Below are positions 9,309 through 16,850 of a DNA stretch of 64,000 nucleotides, piece after piece; position 1 is the stretch's first letter, and each line of letters starts with the position of its first letter. The stretch covers positions 1 through 64,000 of IMG/VR virus record IMGVR_UViG_3300013113_000285. The stretch is one strand, 5' to 3'. Source of the DNA: a virus. A program made the translations under genes and the position numbers. The notes beneath the pieces are model-generated. The model searched no databases and had not been told where the DNA came from. It was given only the letters and a program-made list of their open reading frames with translations.

Positions 9309-9351
9309 TAAGATTTTATCAGCTAATGCTGAAATTTATTTATTTACTGAC

Positions 9352-12300
9352 TTAATCCTCTCCGTTACCTGATGAGTAAACGCCTGTAAATGCTGCAATT
9401 GACTGGTCAGGTCTATAGTTCTTGTTCGATGAAGAGTTAGAACCATACTTTCTGTAAGTTATTACAATTGGGAAGTCAGCCTTATCTGAACCTTCATAAA
9501 CCAACTGGAACTCGTACCAACCAGCGTTAGTCCACTTGAAAGGACCATGCGTCGATGCGCCGTTGCCCTTGTCAATCTTCATGCTAAAGCCGTGTCCTGC
9601 ATCTTGATTACCAGTGACATACCCATAATAGGTACCCCAGCTTTCAGTTACGTCGTAAATGTTACCATTACCAATCCACTGGACGTCCTGAGTTGCATAA
9701 GTCGTTGAAGTAGAGTATCTTCTACCATACAACTTCCACTCACCTGGCTGTGCCATGTTGTTTGTAAGGAAGTCATAGGCGATTGGGTCTTTACCATTCG
9801 CTGCGGTATCGTGAGGACCGTAACCGAATGTTACTCTCCACTGGTGATATGAACTTGAAGCGTCAATAGACGTACCTGCATCTGTGTAAAAGCCAAAGCT
9901 GCGACTTGGAACAGATACCGAAGGAACTGAAAGGTTCGATGTGTTGTAGCTGGAATCATGGTCCCACATGATTCTATTAGAAGCATCGAAGCCCAAGTGT
10001 CTAAGTTCCACTCCCATCTCAGTAGATGACGAGTTGAGAGTCATTGGCAAGTCTATTGTTACCGTTGAATAATCAGAGCTAATCGTCATATCGTCATGAA
10101 AATCAACACTATATGCAGTCATAGCTGAACTAAAAGGGTAAACACTACTCATGTAGACATAGTTGCTCGCCGTACCCATGAGAAGGTACTTGTTAGTGGC
10201 ATCTAGACCGTTGAATGATAATGTGATTGCTGTTGATGTCATTGAGACACCTGAAACCTGAGGTGATGAAACAACTTCTGAAGCAGAAGATTCATCTCCA
10301 GCGAATGAATAGAATACTGCGAAACCATCCTTTGCTGTTGAACCAAGGTCAAATGACATAGCACCTGTTGATGCGTCGTAAGATGCTGGTGCAACAAGGT
10401 GACGATAGGTTCCTGATGAAACCTCATGGAAAATCTGAACCATTCCGTTGCCAGCCGTGAAACCTGATGGTAAATCACCCTGAGCGACAGTAAAAGTTGT
10501 CTGGTTTGAGAAGTCGATTCTCAAGTGACGTGCTGCTTCATCTGCCTCAACAACTGCAATGCTTGAACCCTGTGCTGAAATCAAAGCAGAGTGTGATGCC
10601 TCAAGGGAATCAATAGCTGCCTTTCTTACAGAATCTGCTGCTGCAAGGACCGTGTTGAGTGATGACTCTGCTGAAGCCTCTGATGAAGCCTCTGATGCAA
10701 TTGATGAGTCAATTGAAGTAACATAAGAAGCCAAAGCGTCGTCTGACTCTGTGTCTACAGCAGTGATGAAAGAAACAAGTTCTGCGAACGTGTCCTTGTC
10801 TGCTGAAGCTGAATCAAGGATTTCGTCAATTCTTGACTTTTCAGTTGAAACCTCGTTTGAGAATCTCGTCTGTACTGATGAGTCGCCGTCAGCCATAGCG
10901 TCTTCTTCATTCGAAAGTCTTGTTTCAAGTGAAGCGTCCTGTGCAGCCATTACTGATTCTTCTGATGAGAGACGTGTCTCAAGTGAAGTGTCTGCTGCAA
11001 GTCTTGAAGATTCCTCTCCTGAGATATAAGCATTGTGAACTACGATATTCGCTGCTCTCTGTGACTCTTCAGTTGAAAGTCTAACTTCCAAAGAATCGTC
11101 CGCTGCTTCTCTTGAGGAAGCTTCTGATGAAACTGCTGCTGCTCTTGCTGACTCTTCGCTTGAAAGACGAGTTGTAAGAGAAGCATCCTCGTTGCCCTTT
11201 GAAAGAATTGCTGCATTAAGAACTGTTTCAAGTGATGAATCACCTGCTGCTCTTGCAATCTCTTCCGAAGAAACACGAGTTGTAAGTGATGAGTCGCCTG
11301 AAGCTCTTGCTGATGCTGCATCTGAGATGCTTGTAGCAAGTGAACCGTCAGCCGCAAGACGTGCTGACTCTTCTGAGGACATTCTAGCGTCAAGTGATGC
11401 TTCTGCTGAAGCTTCGATTGACTCTTCCGCAGCCATTCTTGTGTTCAATGAACCTTCTGCTGCTGCCTCTGTTGATTCCTCAACTGAAAGACGTGTCTCA
11501 AGTGATGAGTCGTCTGCAATTCTTGCTGCTTCTGCTGAAGCAATTGATGAATCGATTGATGAAATCTCTGTTGATGTCTGAGAATCGTGTGCAACGTCAA
11601 CTGAGTTGATGAATGAAACGACTTCAGCGAATGAGTCCTTGTCTGCTGATGAAGCATTCAAGATAGCGTCAACTCTGTCTTCCTCAGTTGAGAGTCTTGT
11701 CTCAAGTGATGAATCCGCTGATGCTCTTGATGAACCTGCTCCAGCAATAGCTGTTTCAAGTGAACCATCCTTAGCAAGTCTGACTGACTCTTCAGCCGCC
11801 ATTCTTGTGTTGAGTGAGCCTTCTGCTGCTGCTTCTGCTGACTCTTCTGCTGAGATGCGGTTAGTCAATGACAATTCCGCAGCCTCTGCTCTTGTCTCAA
11901 GTGAGTCAACTGCAACTACTCTTGCTGATTCCTCAATTGAAAGTCTTGTTTCGACTGAACCTTCAGCCAAAAGTGCTCTTGACTCTTCAGCGCTAACGTC
12001 TGCTGCTCTCGCAACTTCTTCGCTTGAAAGTCTAGTCTCAAGTGAGCCTTCAGCAGCTACTGCTCTAGTGTTCGCTGATGAAACAGCAGAAGCTCTAGCA
12101 ACCTCTTCTGAAGAAATTCTTGTCTCAAGTGATGAGTCCTTAGACTCAAGTGAGGAAACGTCTGAATCACATTCTGCTTCCTGCTGTGATAAACGAGTCT
12201 CAAGTGATGAAATGTCAGAAGCGTTACCGAACTGAATCCAATTACCTGTGGCGTCGTCCCACATATAAAGGTGAGTACCGTACTTTACGATACGACCGTC

Positions 12301-12396
12301 TGCGTGGTCCCCTGAAGAACCGTTTGCTGGTGCCGATGAGAAAACTTCCAACTTGAAGTCTTCTGCCGTGGCGTTTAAAATATTTATTCTACTCAA
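9352..12396 (-). CDS. Long fibre protein 1 with 18-residue repeats and C-terminal receptor domain (TTG start)
   Basis: The 1014-residue protein starts at TTG; the same MSRINIL N-terminus in the neighbouring fibre and the AGGAGG site support it. N-terminal attachment domain (1-95, HLYMWDDATGNWIQFGNA), then an 18-residue repeat, S-L-E-T-R-L-S-S-E-E-S-A-R-A-A-x-D-S, across about residues 100-620. Two non-helical interruptions occur at about 253 and 533 (ADKDSFAEVVSFINSVD). After a beta hinge at about 633-700 comes a 300-residue beta-rich domain (GVSMTSTAITLSFNG ... WYEFQLVYEG) absent from its paralogue, likely the receptor-binding tip. Trimeric fibre by architecture. Its gene lies in the head cluster and is closed by a strong terminator. 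Confidence 0.87.
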   Translation of the reverse strand: MSRINILNATAEDFKLEVFSSAPANGSSGDHADGRIVKYGTHLYMWDDATGNWIQFGNASDISSLETRLSQQEAECDSDVSSLESKDSSLETRISSEEVARASAVSSANTRAVAAEGSLETRLSSEEVARAADVSAEESRALLAEGSVETRLSIEESARVVAVDSLETRAEAAELSLTNRISAEESAEAAAEGSLNTRMAAEESVRLAKDGSLETAIAGAGSSRASADSSLETRLSTEEDRVDAILNASSADKDSFAEVVSFINSVDVAHDSQTSTEISSIDSSIASAEAARIADDSSLETRLSVEESTEAAAEGSLNTRMAAEESIEASAEASLDARMSSEESARLAADGSLATSISDAASARASGDSSLTTRVSSEEIARAAGDSSLETVLNAAILSKGNEDASLTTRLSSEESARAAAVSSEASSREAADDSLEVRLSTEESQRAANIVVHNAYISGEESSRLAADTSLETRLSSEESVMAAQDASLETRLSNEEDAMADGDSSVQTRFSNEVSTEKSRIDEILDSASADKDTFAELVSFITAVDTESDDALASYVTSIDSSIASEASSEASAESSLNTVLAAADSVRKAAIDSLEASHSALISAQGSSIAVVEADEAARHLRIDFSNQTTFTVAQGDLPSGFTAGNGMVQIFHEVSSGTYRHLVAPASYDASTGAMSFDLGSTAKDGFAVFYSFAGDESSASEVVSSPQVSGVSMTSTAITLSFNGLDATNKYLLMGTASNYVYMSSVYPFSSAMTAYSVDFHDDMTISSDYSTVTIDLPMTLNSSSTEMGVELRHLGFDASNRIMWDHDSSYNTSNLSVPSVSVPSRSFGFYTDAGTSIDASSSYHQWRVTFGYGPHDTAANGKDPIAYDFLTNNMAQPGEWKLYGRRYSTSTTYATQDVQWIGNGNIYDVTESWGTYYGYVTGNQDAGHGFSMKIDKGNGASTHGPFKWTNAGWYEFQLVYEGSDKADFPIVITYRKYGSNSSSNKNYRPDQSIAAFTGVYSSGNGED
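10600..12130 (-). repeat. 54-bp tandem coding repeats of fibre 1
   Basis: The same 18-residue unit is coded here, more degenerate than in fibre 2. A 28-base string at 11231-11258 is identical to 7861-7888 of fibre 2, enough for recombination between the genes. Confidence 0.83.
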
Positions 12397-12447
12397 AGTT
12401 TTATCCTCCTAAAATATGTTATTCATGAAGGTATTATTTTACCCTTC

Positions 12448-12475
12448 ATTATAAAATCTTGAGTAAGATGGACAA
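12448..12475 (-). promoter_or_regulatory. Sigma70-like promoter candidate before fibre 1
   Basis: Minus strand TTGTCC, 16 bases, TATAAT in the 184-base gap before the fibre 1 gene. The -10 is perfect and the -35 partial; such matches occur by chance in AT-rich gaps. The same gap holds two short inverted repeats (GAGAGG..CCTCTT and ATGAAGG..CCTTCAT) and nothing else I can name. Confidence 0.33.
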
Positions 12476-12580
12476 GAGGATAAACCTCTCCCACCTGCCT
12501 TTATTTAGGTTCAAAATAAAGATAAAGAATAGGTTTTTTTTGGGATTGTTGTTTAGAGTTTTGAGAGGGTAAAAATATTT

Positions 12581-12880
12581 TTAATGAACGATGATGACCT
12601 TGTAAGTCTCCTGAACTGTGACTTCTCCGAAGTAGAAAATGATGTCGTTTTCATTTCTAGTAAAGGGGACTACAATATTGTTCTTGTTGGAGTCTATTAG
12701 TTGGATAATGTAGTCAGAGTCTGTAACTCCGAGGTTATGTGTGAGTGTTTCTGAAACAGCAGAGCCTATATTTACAACCAACTCAAAAGAACTCGTCGTG
12801 CCTCCGCCGCCTCCGCCGCCTGCGACGACGGGGCTTCGCAAGCCAGATACTCTATGGTAGCCTCCGCTTTTGCCCGACAT
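12581..12880 (-). CDS. Small glycine-rich fibre-associated protein, unknown
   Basis: The product is 99 residues: an N-terminal basic stretch, an unbroken run of seven glycines at about 21-27, then a beta domain SFELVVNIGSAVSETLTHNL, GVTDSDYIIQLIDSNKNNIV. The T-H-N-L-G-V-x-D followed by a beta strand is common in tip or collar modules of phage fibres. It may be a fibre-tip adaptor or a head-fibre attachment factor for the two long fibres downstream. The GAGG ribosome site overlaps the stop of the previous gene. Confidence 0.73.
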   Translation of the reverse strand: MSGKSGGYHRVSGLRSPVVAGGGGGGGTTSSFELVVNIGSAVSETLTHNLGVTDSDYIIQLIDSNKNNIVVPFTRNENDIIFYFGEVTVQETYKVIIVH

Positions 12881-12889
12881 CTACTTGCC

Positions 12890-13672
12890 TCAGCCGATGC
12901 CGTCGCCAGCACCCCAAATCTTGCGAAGTGTTCGTGTATCAGTGCCGCCGTCTTCAATGACCTTTGAGTTAGGCTCGTTTGCTGCTTGTGAGCCGCCAGA
13001 AGTAGGTTCGTGGTCGAGGACACCTGTAATAAGAATAGATACTGCATCTTGTGCGTGTCCAGTTGCACCCGTACCATTGACGAAAGCAGTGGTTGGAGTG
13101 GTCGCAAGTGTTGGGTCCAAAATATCTCCGTTAAATAACTTTTGAATCATAATGAACACAACTTTTGTTCTTGAAGAAATAGTTGCTGTTTCACCTTGCA
13201 TTACCTCAATATAGTTTCCATTTTGAACTGGCAAGGCTTCAGGTGAATTAGTGTCTGGATTTCCTTCTGTATCGAAGAAATGGGTAAACTGACCATTTGT
13301 TGACCTTTGTGCCGTTAACATGACCTTTAAGCGAATGACTCCTTCACCAGCATTCTGCTTTACGCCAGCAACCCAGGACTCTTCCAAGTTAATTTCCACA
13401 TTTCTCATTGTTGTTGGAAATTCGACCATAAGAAGCTCGCCGCTGTTTCTGTTTCCACTAGCAGTCCAGTTCGTTGAAGATATATCAAAAGTAATTTCAC
13501 CGTCTGATGTTATATCACAAGTATATCCGACACTATCTGGGTGTTTTGTATTATCAACGGTATTTCTATTAATGCCTCCTTGCCCGCCGACACGAACGAT
13601 TCTCTTGAAATAAGGTTTTCCTGCTTGGAGTTGGGTGCCTGCCATACCGCCAAGGATGTAATTTCTTGCCAT
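12890..13672 (-). CDS. Structural protein of the head/fibre block, unknown
   Basis: This 260-residue product begins MARNYILGGMAGTQLQAGKP. It is beta-strand-rich (SDGEITFDISSTNWTASGNR, TTMRNVEINLEESWVAGVKQ), with many Gly, Asn and Thr residues and no coiled coil, signal or membrane segment. It may be a capsid decoration or fibre-attachment protein; it lies two genes before the fibres and ends in GDGIG. An AACTATTTA element precedes it and a GAGG site serves the next gene across a 10-base gap, so it seems to head a transcription unit containing the fibre genes. Confidence 0.76.
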   Translation of the reverse strand: MARNYILGGMAGTQLQAGKPYFKRIVRVGGQGGINRNTVDNTKHPDSVGYTCDITSDGEITFDISSTNWTASGNRNSGELLMVEFPTTMRNVEINLEESWVAGVKQNAGEGVIRLKVMLTAQRSTNGQFTHFFDTEGNPDTNSPEALPVQNGNYIEVMQGETATISSRTKVVFIMIQKLFNGDILDPTLATTPTTAFVNGTGATGHAQDAVSILITGVLDHEPTSGGSQAANEPNSKVIEDGGTDTRTLRKIWGAGDGIG

Positions 13673-13701
13673 TGTAAAAGTCCTCTGTTATAAAGCTAAA
13701 C

Positions 13702-13710
13702 TAAATAGTT
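13702..13710 (-). promoter_or_regulatory. Putative late promoter before the 260-aa head/fibre gene
   Basis: AACTATTTA on the minus strand overlaps the stop region of the S21-like gene, about 30 bases before the next start. Flanking AAATAG/CTATTT also makes a short inverted repeat. Confidence 0.42.
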
Positions 13711-13966
13711 ATCTATTTTGGTTTTGTCGTTGTCGTTTTCTTCTTCTCGCTGCCTCTGCGAAACGACGACGCTCGGCTTGAATCTCTTTATGTTTTTTGC
13801 GAAGTGACTTCTTTGAGATGTCTCTGCAAAGATGATGACCTCGTGAAGGGTCACGAATATCATTCATAACTCCTTCTTTCTTTAGTTTGCGAAGAGCACG
13901 TCTTACGAATGCTTCCGTAGATTCGCCCTTTCTAATTCTCTCTTCAAATAAACCTTTGTCTCTCAC
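13709..13966 (-). CDS. Ribosomal protein bS21-like
   Basis: The product is 85 residues with a GTG start and AAGGAA upstream. The pattern E-S-T-E-A-F-V-R-R-A-L-R-K-L-K-K-E-G-V (residues 15-33) parallels the bS21 core, in which an acid pair is followed by L-R-R-F-K-x5-G-V. The rest is an Arg/Lys-rich helical tail (KKSLRKKHKEIQAERRRFAE) as in S21. Large marine phages are known to carry bS21, thought to enter host 30S subunits and favour phage mRNA. The neighbouring genes are all virion-type; the alternative is a basic DNA-packing protein inside the head. Confidence 0.68.
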   Translation of the reverse strand: MRDKGLFEERIRKGESTEAFVRRALRKLKKEGVMNDIRDPSRGHHLCRDISKKSLRKKHKEIQAERRRFAEAARRRKRQRQNQNR

Positions 13967-13984
13967 TTTTATTTTCCTTTCGTT

Positions 13985-14431
13985 TTATTTTTTGCCCTCG
14001 GCAAGTTTCTTCCAAATCCCGCCAAGATTGCTTGTAAGTTTATCTATGTTGACGCCTGGGTCGTTAGGGTCAACTCCATCGAAGGCTTTGTAGCCGCTGC
14101 CTGATTTACTAGCTGCTCCTCCCTTTTTGAGAGGTTTCGTACCCTCAAAAACATCGATACCATTATAAGAAGAATTACCAATAGCATTTAGAAGTTTCTT
14201 TTTATTTTCTAAGATTTTATTTCTTTCTTCCTCGGAAATAGTATTTTTCTGCTCTTGAACGGTCGGCTGTTGAGCCTGCTGTGGCTGTGCTTGTTCTACA
14301 ACTAGCCCTTTCTGAACCCCTGCTACAACCTCAGAAATAACTGAAGTAAGAAGTCCACTTGTAAGAAGAGCATCCTTTACACACTCTTCTACGATAGGTT
14401 TGATAAGTTGTTTTAATTCTGACTTTTTCAT
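13985..14431 (-). CDS. Head-region protein, unknown
   Basis: The product has 148 residues. The N-terminal 40 residues are a helix pair (KKSELKQLIKPIVEECVKDA, LLTSGLLTSVISEVVAGVQK), then a Gln/Pro-rich linker, another helix (ERNKILENKKKLLNAIGNSS), and a glycine/lysine-rich C-terminal half (KGGAASKSGSGYKAF). Possibly a core or scaffold-associated protein cut by the protease: GIDVFEG and similar sites look loosely like gp21 target sequences, though this is weak. It begins directly after the protease stop with AAGGGA upstream. I know no function. Confidence 0.73.
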   Translation of the reverse strand: MKKSELKQLIKPIVEECVKDALLTSGLLTSVISEVVAGVQKGLVVEQAQPQQAQQPTVQEQKNTISEEERNKILENKKKLLNAIGNSSYNGIDVFEGTKPLKKGGAASKSGSGYKAFDGVDPNDPGVNIDKLTSNLGGIWKKLAEGKK

Positions 14432-14432
14432 C

Positions 14433-15041
14433 TTAGTCCCTTGTAATGTCGTTCAGTAGTCTGTTGATTCTATCTGCCTTGGTGTAGATTTTGTTTATGT
14501 TCTTACCCTCTTTCAAGCTCATGAAAGCTCCGATGGTTGAAGGGTCGGAAACAAAGTCAAAGCAAATAAGGTTGAAGTCTTCCTCAACGATAGTATTACC
14601 CATTCTGTCCTCGTGAACCGAACCCATACCTCGTGAAGAGATGCCGAGTTTCACACCAGAGTGAACGAGAGATTGAAGAATCTGACCTGAAGGAGTATTG
14701 AGTACCTTGCATTTACCCATCACGTTGTCGCCTTCCCACCAGACCTCAGTCATGAGGTGAGATACGTTCTTCAAATTTACGACAGAATCTTCTGGATGGT
14801 CTAACTCACCGAGAGCCCTTTGGTCTCTTACGATTTTCTGATAGTTCTCTATTTCTCTCTCAAGAACATTTCTCGGATAGATTCTACCATTCTGGTTTTT
14901 AGCTTTTGCTCTTTGAATGACGCCAGTAAGATACATAACGCCATCTTCTTTAATCTCTCTCTTTTCCGACTCTGTTAGAAAGTCCTGGCAAAGCCCGCCT
15001 TCGCAAAGCTCATAATATTCTCTCAATAAGAACTTATTCAT
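14433..15041 (-). CDS. 21: Prohead maturation protease (T4 gp21-like)
   Basis: The product is 202 residues, close to T4 gp21 (212). This serine protease of peptidase family S80 cleaves scaffold and capsid proteins inside the prohead before packaging. The catalytic histidine is visible in RALGELDHPED (H82) and the serine in KLGISSRGMGS (S135 or S136), spacing close to T4 His85 and Ser140. The first helix (MNKFLLREYYELCEGG) and VMYLTGVIQRAKAKNQNGRI are typical. It precedes the head gene block as in T4, but here six genes separate it from the scaffold. Confidence 0.94.
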   Translation of the reverse strand: MNKFLLREYYELCEGGLCQDFLTESEKREIKEDGVMYLTGVIQRAKAKNQNGRIYPRNVLEREIENYQKIVRDQRALGELDHPEDSVVNLKNVSHLMTEVWWEGDNVMGKCKVLNTPSGQILQSLVHSGVKLGISSRGMGSVHEDRMGNTIVEEDFNLICFDFVSDPSTIGAFMSLKEGKNINKIYTKADRINRLLNDITRD

Positions 15042-15064
15042 CTTCTATTCTCCAATAAAACTCA

Positions 15065-15154
15065 TTACATAATAAAAGCGGGCGCTACCCGCTTGGGTTT
15101 GCAGCCGTTCTTACAAAGACGAACTGGTTGAATCATCCATTTCTTTACAGCCAT
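15065..15154 (-). CDS. Possible 29-residue microprotein
   Basis: A short frame (MAVKKWMIQPVRLCKNGCKP...) has a good GAGGTG ribosome site seven bases before its ATG and begins 16 bases after the membrane protein's stop. It is very basic and has a C-x3-C pair. Its last codons run through the terminator-like hairpin at 15076-15094, so coding and terminator would overlap. Too short to be sure it is translated. Confidence 0.42.
   Translation of the reverse strand: MAVKKWMIQPVRLCKNGCKPKRVAPAFIM
15076..15094 (-). terminator. Terminator-like hairpin before protease gene
   Basis: Minus strand AAGCGGG-TAGCG-CCCGCTT then TTATT: seven pairs and a short T-rich tail. It overlaps the end of the 29-residue frame and may attenuate transcription into the protease gene. 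Confidence 0.6.
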
Positions 15155-15169
15155 CACAACACCTCACTT

Positions 15170-15469
15170 TCACTTTTGACTTATGCTTATCCCATCATCA
15201 TCAAACACTGTAGAAAGGACATAAGAAGTTGCAGAACTTATACATCCAAGCAAAAATGCCGTGATAGGACTTTCGTCAAAACTAAATAGTTGGGTGTAGG
15301 GGTTTATGCTCCATAAAAATAAACCTACCCAAAAGCCCATACACATAGGACATTTGAATAGTTCCCCAAGCTTTCCCTTGGTGGGACGAATGGGGTCTAG
15401 TATGGAACCATAAATAAGAATCTGAGTGAGCCCAAAGGCTGAAAGTATAAAATAGGTGAGTTCTAGCAC
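15170..15469 (-). CDS. Small integral membrane protein, DUF1360-like (GTG start)
   Basis: The product is 99 residues with two or three membrane segments: about 2-22 (LELTYFILSAFGLTQILIYG), 43-58 around KCPMCMGFWVGLFLW, and 72-90 (ITAFLLGCISSATSYVLST). The C-P-M-C-M-G-F-W-x-G centre is typical of DUF1360 small membrane proteins. The start is GTG with GAGG upstream. A membrane protein among head genes is unusual; it may anchor proheads at the membrane, as T4 heads assemble there, or act in exclusion. Function unknown. Confidence 0.75.
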   Translation of the reverse strand: MLELTYFILSAFGLTQILIYGSILDPIRPTKGKLGELFKCPMCMGFWVGLFLWSINPYTQLFSFDESPITAFLLGCISSATSYVLSTVFDDDGISISQK

Positions 15470-15480
15470 ATAGCCTCTTT

Positions 15481-16020
15481 TCAGTATATTCTGTAATAAG
15501 ACTTTATTGCTGGGTACTTGGGAACTGTTCCCTTGTTCTTTTCTTGTGGAACCTCTCCAAGTTCAGTCGAGTCCTCGTCAGAGGGGTTGAGTTCCACGTC
15601 GAGGATAGCATCTTCCAATGCGTCGTCGTGTGAATAGTAAGGTTTTTCTTCCTCGATGAACTTACCAATAGTGTAAAGCACAACTTCTGTTGCGTCAGCA
15701 CCTATCTTTGACTCTGGATAGGAGCCCTGCATCGAACCATAGACAAAACCAGACTGAACCGAGTCTATAAGAATGGTTCCCTTTTTACGAAGGAAATCGA
15801 ATAATCTGTCCTGTGCCGCATAAACATCATCAGACATTTCATTTTTTGGAAGAGCAAGTACCTGTTTCTTTTCTGGCTGAATGACGATATCCATATCATA
15901 ATGGTCGTAAATAGCAAAGTTGCCATCTAGTGTTTTACGAAGGACCATCTCCATTCTCGGGTTGAAAACCATTGCCTTCTTCTCTGGCTCGCCTATCTGA
16001 ACTTTGATTTCTTCATTCAT
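15481..16020 (-). CDS. Head-region protein, unknown
   Basis: The product has 179 residues. The N-terminal two thirds (PRMEMVLRKTLDGNFAIYDH, DMDIVIQPEKKQVLALPKNE) form a mixed beta domain, and the middle has a helix (AAQDRLFDFLRKKGTILIDS). The C-terminus is acidic, then ends with a basic, tyrosine-rich patch (KYPAIKSYYRIY). No named domain. Encoded between the putative core protein and a small membrane protein and coupled by overlap to the former, it is likely a head assembly factor. Confidence 0.76.
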   Translation of the reverse strand: MNEEIKVQIGEPEKKAMVFNPRMEMVLRKTLDGNFAIYDHYDMDIVIQPEKKQVLALPKNEMSDDVYAAQDRLFDFLRKKGTILIDSVQSGFVYGSMQGSYPESKIGADATEVVLYTIGKFIEEEKPYYSHDDALEDAILDVELNPSDEDSTELGEVPQEKNKGTVPKYPAIKSYYRIY

Positions 16021-16843
16021 TGTTCTCTACCTCACGTACAAGCTCTTGAACCTGCATAATCTTTTTGATAGACTTTTCATCCAACTTCGTGTTCTTCAAT
16101 CCGTCAAGGAAATCGATAACTTCTTGAGTCTTTGCAACCATATGTTCGTCGTTCCTCACTTCTTCTAACTGAAGAGACATATTGACTCTCTCTCGGAGCC
16201 TCTCAATCTCATCATTGAGATAAGTATTCAGAGACACGCCGTTGTCCGAAACAGAAAAGATATATCGAGAAACAACCTTCTGTTGTTCTTCGTGAAGCTT
16301 TCCTGCATAAGTCTTATTGAACTTGTTAGTGAAAGTCTTATACGCAATAGAATCAATGTGCTCCATAATCTCTTTCTCTGTCTTGAGTTCCGCCCTAGTC
16401 ATCTCTTCAAGGATTCTGTCCTCAAGTAAAATCTTTTCTTCCACGGGAACACTTTCTGAAAAGAGTTGTGCGATGGTAGCCATAGTCTTGTAGTTTGGGA
16501 CAAAGTTTGAATAAACACCTTGACCCAACTCTACGTTTATTTTCTTGATAAGTTTCGATTGCTCTGTGAAAACTCTTCCCCTATCGAGCCTATCTCTATC
16601 TCGGCGGACTTCTGAGAGGATTCTTCTTGCAAAGCCTTCTTCTGCCTCTTTCAAGTTGATAAGTGTCTTGTAAGTTTGCAAATCTTTATAAAGAACACCT
16701 CTTTTTTGAAAATGCCTTTTGATGATTCTTGCAATCTTTACCTGGCGTTCATCGTTGTTCTCTACAACTGACTTAGCCATCTCTTTAATAAGAGCCTCGA
16801 ATAAAAAGGCTGTGTTTCTCTTTTTGTTGTGCTTAAACTTCAT
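16013..16843 (-). CDS. Prohead/portal-associated helical protein, unknown
   Basis: This 276-residue, almost fully helical, charged protein begins MKFKHNKKRNTAFLFEALIK. It has long amphipathic helices (RQVKIARIIKRHFQKRGVLY, EIERLRERVNMSLQLEEVRN) and no metal, signal or membrane features. In T4 the genes between portal and protease encode prohead core proteins (gp67, gp68). Position and helical content fit a prohead core or scaffold component, but it is larger and no sequence link is evident. It ends in an eight-base overlap with the next gene. Confidence 0.8.
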   Translation of the reverse strand: MKFKHNKKRNTAFLFEALIKEMAKSVVENNDERQVKIARIIKRHFQKRGVLYKDLQTYKTLINLKEAEEGFARRILSEVRRDRDRLDRGRVFTEQSKLIKKINVELGQGVYSNFVPNYKTMATIAQLFSESVPVEEKILLEDRILEEMTRAELKTEKEIMEHIDSIAYKTFTNKFNKTYAGKLHEEQQKVVSRYIFSVSDNGVSLNTYLNDEIERLRERVNMSLQLEEVRNDEHMVAKTQEVIDFLDGLKNTKLDEKSIKKIMQVQELVREVENNE

Positions 16844-16850
16844 TGTTGTG

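Noticed and set aside
7560-12130. CRISPR-like periodic repeats
   Set aside because: The 54-base periodicity is coding and degenerate with no constant repeat and unique spacers; it encodes the 18-residue fibre unit.
12772-13107. Minus-strand 111-codon frame overlapping the 99- and 260-residue genes
   Set aside because: It is out of frame with two better-supported genes that have good ribosome sites and abut normally.
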